Source: Candidatus Thiodiazotropha taylori
GTDB taxonomy: Bacteria > Pseudomonadota > Gammaproteobacteria > Chromatiales > Chromatiaceae
Assembly (NCBI GenBank): GCA_019100305.1
Contig: JAHRHW010000052.1
Coordinates: 1-15,872, forward strand
Direction of reading: 5' to 3'
DNA: 15,872 nt
Shown here: piece after piece, positions 7,953 to 14,708 of the stretch
How the letters are laid out: the number at the start of each line of letters is the position of its first letter
How positions within the stretch are numbered: the stretch's first letter is position 1
The notes under the pieces: generated by a model
What the model was told of the DNA's origin: nothing
Database searches by the model: none
What the model saw: only the letters and a program-made list of their open reading frames with translations
Position numbers and translations under genes: made by a program

Positions 7953-7971
7953 AACACTTAAGTGTTAAAAT
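7953..7971 (+). promoter_or_regulatory. Palindrome overlapping the likely rnr -10 box
   Basis: AACACTTAAGTGTT (7953-7966) is a perfect 14-bp palindrome whose last base is shared with TAAAAT (7966-7971), a reasonable -10 box 31 bases before the rnr GTG. No good -35 stands at the right distance, which is compatible with an activator- or repressor-controlled promoter. The binding protein is unknown. Confidence 0.35.
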
Positions 7972-8002
7972 CAACGGATTTGAAGCAAAAGAATGAAATA
8001 TC

Positions 8003-10324
8003 GTGGCAAAAAGATCTAGAAAAGGCGCTACTCATAAGGATCCGTACCGGGATCGCGAATCACGTAAGTACGAGAATCCCATCCCCAGTCGGGAGTTCAT
8101 CATGGAGACCCTTGAGGAAGAGGGGATTCCAATGAATCGCCAGGCACTGGCGGATAGACTGAAGATTGAGTCGGAGGAGCAGTTAGAGGCACTGCGACGC
8201 CGTTTGCGGGCCATGGAGAGAGACGGCCAGTTACTCTGCAACCGCAATGATAATTACTGTCTGGTCAATAAACGGGATCTGATCGTCGGCCGGGTAATCG
8301 GTCATGCGGATGGTTTCGGTTTTCTTCGTCCGGATGACGGGGGTGACGATCTCTATCTCTCCTATAAGGAGATGAGACCGGTGTTCCATGACGACCGGGC
8401 GGTGGTTCGTGTTACCGGACTGGATCGCAGGAACCGGCTGGAGGCTGCCGTGGTCGAGGTGCTGGAACGGAATACCAGCCGAGTGGCGGGAAGACTCTAT
8501 ATGGAGAGCGGTGTCGGCTTCGTGGTACCCGATTCCAAACGCCTGAGCAAGGATATCATCATACCCTCCAGTGAGATCAACCAGGCTGAGCAGGGGCAGA
8601 TGGTGGTCGCGGAGATTCTGGACCAACCGACCAAACGCACACCCCCCATCGGCCGTATCCAGGAGGTGCTGGGGGATCATATGGGGCCGGGTATGGAGAC
8701 CGATATCGCAATCCGCACCCACAGCATCCCGGTTGACTGGCCGGACGAAGTCACTCAACAGATCAAATCCCTGACCACCGACGTCGCCGAGAAGGATAAG
8801 CAGGGCCGGGTCGATTTGAGAGCGCTGCCACTGGTCACCATCGATGGTGCGGATGCCAGGGATTTTGACGATGCAGTCTACTGCGAACAAAAACCCAAAG
8901 GTTGGCGGTTGCTGGTCTGTATCGCCGATGTCTCTCACTATGTGGAGCCTGCCAGCGCCCTCGATCAGGAGGGAAGAACCCGGGGTAACTCCGTCTATTT
9001 CCCGGACCGGGTGATTCCCATGTTGCCGGAGGTGCTGTCAAACGGCCTCTGTTCAATCAATCCGCAGGTAGACCGACTCTGCATGACCTGCGAACTCTAT
9101 GTCAGCAAACAGGGCAAGATAACCCGTTCCAGATTCTTCACTGCAGTAATGCGTTCCCATGCCCGGCTGATCTATGACGACGTGGCTGCGATGCTGGATG
9201 GTGATGCGGAGCTGACCGCGCAACACGCGGAGCTGTTGCCCCACCTGCATAATCTCTATCAGCTCTATCAGGTGTTGCAGAAACAACGCGCCGAACGGGG
9301 CGCCATCGACTTTGATACGACAGAGACCCGGATCGAATTCAATGATCTCAAGCGGGTGGAGCGGATCGTTCCTGTGGTCAGAAATGTTGCTCACCGTATG
9401 ATTGAGGAGTGCATGCTGGCGGCGAATGTGGCTGCAGCACGATTCCTTCTGCGTAATAAAGTACCGGCCCTCTATCGCATCCATGAAGGGCCGGCAGAAG
9501 AGAAGCTGACCGATTTGCGGGAGTTTCTTGCCGAGTTGGGTTTGAGTCTGCCAGGTGGTAATAAGCCGACTGCTGGAGACTATGCGATCCTGTTGGATCA
9601 GGTTCGCCAGAGACCCGATCGCCATCTGATCCAGACCGTACTGCTTCGTTCACTCTCCCAGGCGGTTTACAGCTCGGACAATGTGGGCCATTTCGGCCTC
9701 TCCTATCAGGCCTATACCCACTTCACATCACCAATACGCCGCTATCCTGATCTGATTGTTCATCGTGCTCTGAAACATGCCATCTCCAAACGCAAACCCG
9801 ATGATTTCGAGTATCCGAAGTCTGAGTTGCAGAGTCTTGGCGAGCACTGCTCCAGTACCGAACGCCGGGCCGATGAGGCGACCCGAGATGCCCTCGACTG
9901 GCTGAAGTGCGAATATATGCAGGATAAGGTCGGGGAGACCTTCAGTGGCATCATCACCAGCGTCAACTCGTTCGGCGTTTTCGTTGAGCTTGAGGAGATC
10001 TATGTTGATGGTCTGGTGCATATCACAGCACTCGATAACGACTACTACCACTATGACCCGGTAGGACACCGACTGACCGGGGAACGCACCGGTAAAGTGC
10101 TTCGCCTGGGGGATCCGCTGAGGATCATTGTGGCCAAGGTCAATCTGGATGATCGTAAGATCGATTTCGTACCGGCCAAGCCGGCATCGAACGAAGTCGA
10201 ATCGCAACCTAGAACGAAGCGTCAAAAAACCAAACGGAAAAGCAAAAGCAGCAGCTCTGGGAAGCCCGATAGCAGTACGAAGAAAAGCAGCAAAAAGAAG
10301 CGCCGTAAAAGCAAATCCAATTAA
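8003..10324 (+). CDS. rnr: Ribonuclease R (3'-5' exoribonuclease)
   Basis: Degrades structured RNA from the 3' end and takes part in rRNA quality control. The 773 residues show the RNase R order. A winged-helix N-terminal domain spans about 23-90 (YENPIPSREFIMETL), followed by two cold-shock-type OB domains (about 92-240). The RNB catalytic domain (about 265-595) carries the metal-binding motif DGADARDFDDAV, with D281, D287, D289 and D290. The RNB end has SYQAYTHFTSPIRRYPDL (567-584), and an S1 domain spans about 643-725. The Lys/Ser-rich tail (about 737-773) is typical of RNase R and helps RNA unwinding. The start is GTG at 8003; the nearest upstream ATG (7994) is out of frame and stops quickly. 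Its stop overlaps the rlmB start by one base, so the two are probably translationally coupled. Confidence 0.97.
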   Translation: MAKRSRKGATHKDPYRDRESRKYENPIPSREFIMETLEEEGIPMNRQALADRLKIESEEQLEALRRRLRAMERDGQLLCNRNDNYCLVNKRDLIVGRVIGHADGFGFLRPDDGGDDLYLSYKEMRPVFHDDRAVVRVTGLDRRNRLEAAVVEVLERNTSRVAGRLYMESGVGFVVPDSKRLSKDIIIPSSEINQAEQGQMVVAEILDQPTKRTPPIGRIQEVLGDHMGPGMETDIAIRTHSIPVDWPDEVTQQIKSLTTDVAEKDKQGRVDLRALPLVTIDGADARDFDDAVYCEQKPKGWRLLVCIADVSHYVEPASALDQEGRTRGNSVYFPDRVIPMLPEVLSNGLCSINPQVDRLCMTCELYVSKQGKITRSRFFTAVMRSHARLIYDDVAAMLDGDAELTAQHAELLPHLHNLYQLYQVLQKQRAERGAIDFDTTETRIEFNDLKRVERIVPVVRNVAHRMIEECMLAANVAAARFLLRNKVPALYRIHEGPAEEKLTDLREFLAELGLSLPGGNKPTAGDYAILLDQVRQRPDRHLIQTVLLRSLSQAVYSSDNVGHFGLSYQAYTHFTSPIRRYPDLIVHRALKHAISKRKPDDFEYPKSELQSLGEHCSSTERRADEATRDALDWLKCEYMQDKVGETFSGIITSVNSFGVFVELEEIYVDGLVHITALDNDYYHYDPVGHRLTGERTGKVLRLGDPLRIIVAKVNLDDRKIDFVPAKPASNEVESQPRTKRQKTKRKSKSSSSGKPDSSTKKSSKKKRRKSKSN

Positions 10325-11064
10325 TGTCTGATCAACGATCCTGGATCCTGGGCCTGCATGCAGTAAAAGCAGCCCTGCAACAGAACAGGGCAGCTGAAGT
10401 GCTGCTGGTGGATGCTGCGCGTAATGATGGCCGAATCCGGGAGGTGATCTCCCTGGCTGAGGCGGTCGGTGTCAGCTGCCAGAGAATTGCCGGAAAGAAA
10501 CTGGATGAGCAGGTCGAGGAGAGCCGCCATCAGGGGGTCGCGCTGCGCATCCGACAACAACAGGTACAGGATGAGCCCTATCTGAAGGCGCTGCTCAAGC
10601 GACTCGATGGTCCCCCACTGCTGTTGATACTCGATGGGGTCAAGGACCCGCACAATCTGGGTGCCTGTATGCGTACCGCAGATGGAGTCGGAGTGGACGC
10701 CATTGTAATACCTAAAGATCGCTCAGTCGGCTTGACTGCAACAGTGAGAAAAGTCGCGAGTGGCGCGGCCGAGACGGTGCCGTTGATTCAGGTGACCAAC
10801 CTTGCACGTACCCTGAAATGGCTGAAGGATGAGGGTGTATGGTTGATCGGTACCGCCGGTGAGGCAGAGCAAACCTTGTATCAGGCCGACTTGAGTGGAC
10901 CGCTCGCCCTGATCATGGGGGGAGAGGAGAAGGGGCTTCGCAGACTTACCCGGGAAAACTGCGATCTGTTGGTCAAGTTGCCAATGCAGGGAAGTGTGGA
11001 AAGCCTCAATGTTTCTGTGGCGGCGGGTGTGTCACTCTATGAAGCGCTCAGACAGCGCCAGTAA
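10324..11064 (+). CDS. rlmB: 23S rRNA (guanosine-2'-O)-methyltransferase RlmB
   Basis: A SpoU/TrmH-family enzyme that uses S-adenosylmethionine to methylate the 2'-OH of a guanosine in 23S rRNA (G2251 in E. coli numbering). At 246 residues it is close to E. coli RlmB (243). The N-terminal substrate-binding domain covers about 1-78. The knotted SPOUT domain carries motif 1 at DPHNLGACMRTAD (108-120), motif 2 at LIMGGEEKGLR (196-206) and motif 3 at LPMQGSVESLNVSVAAG (219-235), the last two forming the cofactor pocket. Its ATG shares one base with the rnr stop (TAATG), matching the rnr-rlmB order of E. coli. No Shine-Dalgarno of its own is obvious, as expected for coupled translation. Confidence 0.95.
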   Translation: MSDQRSWILGLHAVKAALQQNRAAEVLLVDAARNDGRIREVISLAEAVGVSCQRIAGKKLDEQVEESRHQGVALRIRQQQVQDEPYLKALLKRLDGPPLLLILDGVKDPHNLGACMRTADGVGVDAIVIPKDRSVGLTATVRKVASGAAETVPLIQVTNLARTLKWLKDEGVWLIGTAGEAEQTLYQADLSGPLALIMGGEEKGLRRLTRENCDLLVKLPMQGSVESLNVSVAAGVSLYEALRQRQ

Positions 11065-11123
11065 ACGCTTGGATTCAAGTTCTGCATGTTGGAACGATTC
11101 AGTTCAATTGGAGATTTAATGTG

Positions 11124-11882
11124 ATGAGAAAACTTTCCTGTCTCGCCTTGCTATCTGTTCTCTCCAGTGCTCAGGTGCAGGCAGATACACTGCTCGGATT
11201 TACTGCAGGCATAGAGCTTTGGAATGTAGACTCATCCGGTTCCATTTCTGATATCTCTGAATCGGATCTTCAGTTTTTCGACCTGGGAACCGAGGTCAAA
11301 GGAGTCGTTTCGATTGCCTTTGAACATCCGGTGCCGCTGGTACCAAACCTGAAAGTCAGGACCAATGATTTGAGTTCAGATGGGGATATGGTTCTAAGTG
11401 AGACATTCCGCTACGCAGGTATGACATTTTCAGCCGGTCGCAAGGTGGATGTCGAATTCGACATGCAAAGCACCGATTTCGTCTTCTATTATGAGCTGTT
11501 CGACAATGATCTTGTGTCATTCGATTTCGGACTGAATCTGAAATATCTGGATGGGGACATCCGGGTCGAGGATATCGTTACCAGTCAGGCCTCCCAGGAT
11601 CGCTTCAAAGGCTATGTGCCGATGCTCTATGGCGCCGCACAGGTTGGTATTCCGGCGACACCCCTGTGGGTTTATGGTGATCTCAACATACTCAGTGTCG
11701 GGGATCACAAACTGCAGGACTACCAGCTCGGTCTGGCCTATAGCGTGATCGACAATCTGGCGGTTGATCTGCGTCTGAAAGGTGGCTACCGGAGCTTTTT
11801 ACTCGAGTTGGATGATCTGGATGGGGTCTACACCGACTGGGATTTCGACGGTTTCTACCTGGGCCTGGAGGTCGATTTCTAA
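11124..11882 (+). CDS. TIGR04219-type outer-membrane beta-barrel protein
   Basis: A 252-residue exported protein. The signal peptide is clear: basic MRK, a hydrophobic core and a likely cut after AQVQA (residue 20). The mature part alternates short hydrophobic strands with acidic turns, contains EHPVPLVPNLKVR, a signature-like stretch of TIGR04219, and ends in GFYLGLEVDF, with the terminal Phe used by the BAM machinery. This suggests a small beta-barrel of 8 to 10 strands; function is unknown for the family. The start could be GTG 11121 or ATG 11124. I prefer the ATG, which lies 10 bases after GGAG (11110-11113); an ATG at 11119 runs straight into TGA. It follows rlmB by 59 bases and may be read through from it. 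Family call moderate to good. Confidence 0.75.
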   Translation: MRKLSCLALLSVLSSAQVQADTLLGFTAGIELWNVDSSGSISDISESDLQFFDLGTEVKGVVSIAFEHPVPLVPNLKVRTNDLSSDGDMVLSETFRYAGMTFSAGRKVDVEFDMQSTDFVFYYELFDNDLVSFDFGLNLKYLDGDIRVEDIVTSQASQDRFKGYVPMLYGAAQVGIPATPLWVYGDLNILSVGDHKLQDYQLGLAYSVIDNLAVDLRLKGGYRSFLLELDDLDGVYTDWDFDGFYLGLEVDF

Positions 11883-11914
11883 GCACTCAAGCTTAGCCCC
11901 GGCCGAAGATAATA

Positions 11915-12012
11915 GCCGCAAAAGCACGCCAATCACCGCAAAATGTTGCAATAACTACTATTTAGTTGCGTTTATTTGCGTGGTTTATCGGTGATTGGCG
12001 TGCATTTACGGC
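11915..12012. repeat. Intergenic palindromic element, copy B
   Basis: Arms 11915-11937 and 11990-12012 are complementary at 21 of 23 positions around an AT-rich centre of 52 bases. The right arm shares CGGTGATT, CATTT and CGG with copy A (2719-2818) in the same order and spacing. At the positions where the copies differ, most arm changes are matched on the opposite arm. Both copies sit shortly after a gene and before a translation-gene promoter. The 326-base gap 11883-12208 contains this element, the rpsF promoter and the rpsF leader. Confidence 0.7.
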
Positions 12013-12053
12013 ATATCGGCTTTAAGACCTGAACAACACTACAATGGGCAATC

Positions 12054-12082
12054 TTGCGGTTTTTCCTGCAAAAAGGTAGAAT
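12054..12082 (+). promoter_or_regulatory. rpsF operon promoter
   Basis: TTGCGG (12054-12059) and TAGAAT (12077-12082) are exactly 17 bases apart, followed by the GC-rich stretch CCGCCGC. A GC-rich discriminator is typical of promoters of translation genes under stringent control; that regulation is inferred. Transcription would begin near 12089, leaving a leader of about 120 bases. Confidence 0.6.
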
Positions 12083-12110
12083 CCGCCGCTTTCTGATCCC
12101 CGATTGCCAA

Positions 12111-12203
12111 AGGCAGCCCCTCACAGGGGGGTGAATCGACTGTCGATCGGGCATCGCTCCTTGCCTTACTGCACATGCAGAAGGCTGCCTAAACCGTAAG
12201 GAG
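12111..12203 (+). ncRNA. Candidate S6:S18-binding leader of rpsF mRNA
   Basis: AGGCAGCC (12111-12118) pairs perfectly with GGCTGCCT (12183-12190) and encloses three small hairpins: around CCTCACAGG (12119-12127), ATCGAC/GTCGAT (12135-12147) and CTGC-ACAT-GCAG (12169-12180). The closing stem is followed by AAACCG and then the AAGGAG ribosome-binding site (12198-12203). Many bacteria have an rpsF leader in which an S6:S18 dimer binds a structure with an exposed CCG, mimicking its 16S rRNA site, and blocks translation. The CCG at 12194-12196 beside a long-range stem fits that idea. The match is by structure and position only, not by covariance model. Confidence 0.5.
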
Positions 12204-12208
12204 ATACA

Positions 12209-12625
12209 ATGAGGCACTATGAAGTTGTGTTCCTGGTTCATCCGGACCAGAGTGAACAAGTACCCGCTATGATCGAGCGTTACCGCTCGGGTATCGAAAC
12301 CAAGGGTGGTTCCATCCACCGGCTTGAGGATTGGGGACGCCGTCAACTGGCCTATCCGATCAACAAGATCCACAAAGCACACTATGTTCTGATGAACATC
12401 GAGTGCGATCAGGAAGCGCTGGATGAGCTGGAAAGCGCCTTCCGTTTCAACGATGCCGTCATTCGCAATATGGTGATTCGCCGGGAAGAGGCGATTACCG
12501 AGCTCTCTCAGTTGGCCAAATCACAGGAAGCTGACGAACGCCCAGCGAGCCGTGGCAATGATGATGATGCACAGGACGATAGCGAGGATTCGGTTGTTGA
12601 AGAGACTGAATCGAGCGACGACTGA
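12209..12625 (+). CDS. rpsF: 30S ribosomal protein S6
   Basis: S6 binds with S18 to the platform of the small subunit. At 138 residues it is slightly longer than E. coli S6. The conserved fold is clear: MRHYEVVFLVHPDQSEQVPA at the start, EDWGRRQLAYPINKIHKAHY (40-59) in the middle and DAVIRNMVIRREEA (82-95). The C-terminal tail from about 107 is strongly acidic (NDDDAQDDSED and EETESSDD); in E. coli the corresponding tail is extended with glutamates by RimK. AAGGAG lies 5 bases before ATG 12209. It is the first gene of rpsF-rpsR-DUF2232-rplI, with 28 bases to rpsR and no priB between them. Confidence 0.97.
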   Translation: MRHYEVVFLVHPDQSEQVPAMIERYRSGIETKGGSIHRLEDWGRRQLAYPINKIHKAHYVLMNIECDQEALDELESAFRFNDAVIRNMVIRREEAITELSQLAKSQEADERPASRGNDDDAQDDSEDSVVEETESSDD

Positions 12626-12653
12626 GCAGCAGAGATACAGAGAGGACATATAG

Positions 12654-12878
12654 ATGGCACGTTTTTTTCGACGTAAGAAATATTGCCGCTTCACAGCGGA
12701 AGGCATCAACGAGATCGATTACAAAGATCTGAATCTCCTCAAGGCCTATGTCAGCGAGAGTGGCAAGATCGTACCCAGCCGTATTACCGGTACGAAAGCT
12801 AAGTATCAGCGTCAGCTGGCGACCGCGATCAAGCGCGCTCGTTATATTGCGCTGCTGCCATACACTGATCAGCACTAA
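12654..12878 (+). CDS. rpsR: 30S ribosomal protein S18
   Basis: A basic 74-residue protein that forms the S6:S18 heterodimer on the 30S platform; E. coli S18 has 75 residues. Recognisable parts are ARFFRRKKYCRF at the N-terminus, DYKDLNLLKAYVSESGKIVP (22-41) and the rRNA-contacting RITGTKAKYQRQLATAIKRA (43-62). A purine-rich AGAGGA lies 7 bases before the ATG. Only 29 bases separate it from the following membrane-protein gene, so they are surely cotranscribed. The single cysteine in the N-terminal part is also present in many S18 proteins. Confidence 0.97.
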   Translation: MARFFRRKKYCRFTAEGINEIDYKDLNLLKAYVSESGKIVPSRITGTKAKYQRQLATAIKRARYIALLPYTDQH

Positions 12879-12907
12879 AGGGAGTTCATACCTGCCGGGG
12901 TAGCGGA

Positions 12908-13819
12908 ATGAAAGCAGTGGCATCCTTTGTGATGCGTGGGCCAGCGCGATCAGCCATGGTGGCAACGGTACTGGCCGTGCTCTCGATCATCATTCCATTT
13001 ATCGGTGTGTTCAGCAGTGCCAGTGTTGCTCTGGTTACCCTGAGACTGGGTGGTCTGGCAACAGCCAAGGTTTTACTCCTTGCAACATTAGCCTGCGCTG
13101 TCCTGATGACACTGATATTTGGTAACCCGCTTGCGGCGCTGGGCTTTCTGCTGGTGTTATGGATACCGGTGGTGTTGCTCGGACTGTTGCTTCGGAATAC
13201 CCGCTCTTTGGCTTTGACAACCCAGGCCGGATTGGTATTCGGCCTACTGGCGATACTGGTGCAATACATCAGTCTGGGGGATCCGGCCACTTTCTGGCGA
13301 GAGTACCTGGAGCCCATGAGTCAACGCTTCATTGAAGCCGGTCTGTTTGATCAGGCTCAAAGCGTTGTGGTTTTAGACCAGCTTTCCAGAATGATGTGTG
13401 GTCTGGTCTCAGTCGGTTTTCTGCTGCAGATGTTACTCAGCCTCTATGTGGCTCGTTGGTGGCAGGCGATACTCTACAACCCGGGCGGGTTTGCAGAAGA
13501 GTATCAGCAGATGCGACTGCACCGGTTTGTAGGCGTTGCAGGTGCTGCGGCACTGATGCTGGGACTGCTTCCGGAGCAGAGCTATCCGGCCATATTGGAT
13601 TGTATGGGGGCAGTGGTTCTGGGGTTGTTGTTTCTGCAGGGCATGGCAGTGATCCATGGCCTGGTGAAACGGATGAAATCCGCCCAGCTCTGGTTGGTAG
13701 TGACCTACCTGATGCTGATTGTTTTTTTACCGCAGATGGTGCTGGTGATGATCAGCATTGGTCTGCTGGATATTTGGATCGATTTTCGAGCCCGCTTTAA
13801 ATCGCAAAGCAGCGGGTAA
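12908..13819 (+). CDS. DUF2232 (YybS-like) polytopic membrane protein
   Basis: A 303-residue inner-membrane protein with about eight hydrophobic segments (roughly 14-36, 38-72, 74-95, 103-122, 162-183, 207-222, 231-250 and 262-289). A soluble loop at 123-160 and a conserved-looking LYNPGGFAEEYQQMRL (189-204) interrupt them. This pattern, and the place between rpsR and rplI, match the DUF2232/YybS family (COG4241) found in the same operon in several gammaproteobacteria and, as yybS, near rplI in Bacillus. The biochemical role is unknown; similarity to substrate-binding subunits of vitamin transporters has been proposed for the family. The ATG at 12908 is preceded by GGGGTAGCGG. Family call moderate, because it rests on topology and neighbourhood. 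Confidence 0.75.
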   Translation: MKAVASFVMRGPARSAMVATVLAVLSIIIPFIGVFSSASVALVTLRLGGLATAKVLLLATLACAVLMTLIFGNPLAALGFLLVLWIPVVLLGLLLRNTRSLALTTQAGLVFGLLAILVQYISLGDPATFWREYLEPMSQRFIEAGLFDQAQSVVVLDQLSRMMCGLVSVGFLLQMLLSLYVARWWQAILYNPGGFAEEYQQMRLHRFVGVAGAAALMLGLLPEQSYPAILDCMGAVVLGLLFLQGMAVIHGLVKRMKSAQLWLVVTYLMLIVFLPQMVLVMISIGLLDIWIDFRARFKSQSSG

Positions 13820-13890
13820 GAAGTCGCGCGACAAGCCGCCGAAGGCAGCTTTGACGCAACTAAAGATTTGACCTAATAAGGGTGATTACA

Positions 13891-14340
13891 ATGGAAATTA
13901 TTCTATTGCAAAAAGTGGATAACCTGGGTGATCTGGGTGAAAAGGTAAACGTTAAGAGTGGTTACGGTCGTAACTTCCTGATTCCCACCGGTAAAGCCAT
14001 TCCGGCTACCGAAGCGAATCTGAAGGTATTCGAGCAGCGTCGCGCTGAGCTTGAAAAAGAAGCTCAAGAGAAGTTGCAGGCTGCCGAGTCCCGCAAAGCC
14101 AAGCTGGACGGTATGGAACTCTCCATCACCTGTAAGGCGGGTGATGAAGGACGTCTGTTCGGTTCAGTCGGTACCTCGGATATTGCCAAGGCAGCAAGCG
14201 CTGCTGGCGAGTCGGTGGAGAAGAAAGAGGTCATGCTTCCGAATGGCCCCTTCCGTATTGCCGGTGAGTATGAAGTCGACCTGCATCTGCACGCAGATGT
14301 GGACGTCACCATCAAACTGACCATCGTCCCAGAGGCTTGA
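13891..14340 (+). CDS. rplI: 50S ribosomal protein L9
   Basis: L9 binds 23S rRNA near the L1 stalk and helps keep the reading frame. At 149 residues it equals the E. coli length. It shows the usual three parts: an N-terminal RNA-binding domain (MEIILLQKVDNLGDLGEKV, then SGYGRNFLIPTGKA at 23-36), a long connecting helix rich in Glu, Lys, Ala and Arg (about 41-75), and a C-terminal domain with GRLFGSVGTSDIAKA (88-102). The chosen start is ATG 13891, 6 bases after AAGGGTG; an in-frame GTG at 13882 would add three residues and lies inside that site. It is the last gene before a terminator-like hairpin. Confidence 0.96.
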   Translation: MEIILLQKVDNLGDLGEKVNVKSGYGRNFLIPTGKAIPATEANLKVFEQRRAELEKEAQEKLQAAESRKAKLDGMELSITCKAGDEGRLFGSVGTSDIAKAASAAGESVEKKEVMLPNGPFRIAGEYEVDLHLHADVDVTIKLTIVPEA

Positions 14341-14392
14341 TCGCCATTTACGGCGGTTGATCGTTACCCGCTATCGCGGGATACAGTTCTCG

Positions 14393-14415
14393 ACGGCGCC
14401 TTTCAGGCGCCGTTT
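14393..14415 (+). terminator. Terminator after rplI
   Basis: ACGGCGCC (14393-14400) and GGCGCCGT (14406-14413) form a perfect 8-bp GC-rich stem with a TTTCA loop, running into a short TTT. A second hairpin, CCCGC-TATC-GCGGG (14367-14380), precedes it. The T-tract is short, so termination may be partial and dnaB may receive read-through. Confidence 0.6.
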
Positions 14416-14708
14416 GAGGATATGTGATGATGACGGTTACCGCCAACGGCACGACAGTTTCGCTTTCGCCAAGGCTGATTGGTTTGCAGCTGACTTTTTG
14501 CAGTTGTTTCAACCCATTGGCCATACTACCTGTAATACACATCTCAGCTTACTGATTGGTCAGCGGCATTTCATTCCCCAACCAGGCCGCTTTGAGGCAA
14601 ACTCCAGCCGAACGAAGGCTCTACTTCTCTTTCCTCGACTCCTTCAATACCGTATCCTTGTCTCTCCCTGCGGCCAATTTGGTTGAATCCAAAAACTAAC
14701 CTGTTCCG
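14416..14708. other. Noncoding spacer before dnaB
   Basis: Nothing convincing was found in this stretch, part of a 368-base gap after rplI. A TTTCA-rich and pyrimidine-rich region (about 14620-14670) and a poor TAATAC-type -10 without a matching -35 are visible. A plus-strand reading frame from 14357 to 14686 crosses the rplI terminator and looks nothing like a protein. Confidence 0.4.

Noticed and set aside
7665..7961. 98-residue plus-strand frame between the antiporter and rnr
   Set aside because: Composition looks random, it has no ribosome-binding site and it spans the divergent promoter region.
14357..14686. 109-residue plus-strand frame between rplI and dnaB
   Set aside because: It crosses the rplI terminator hairpin and has no ribosome-binding site or protein-like pattern.
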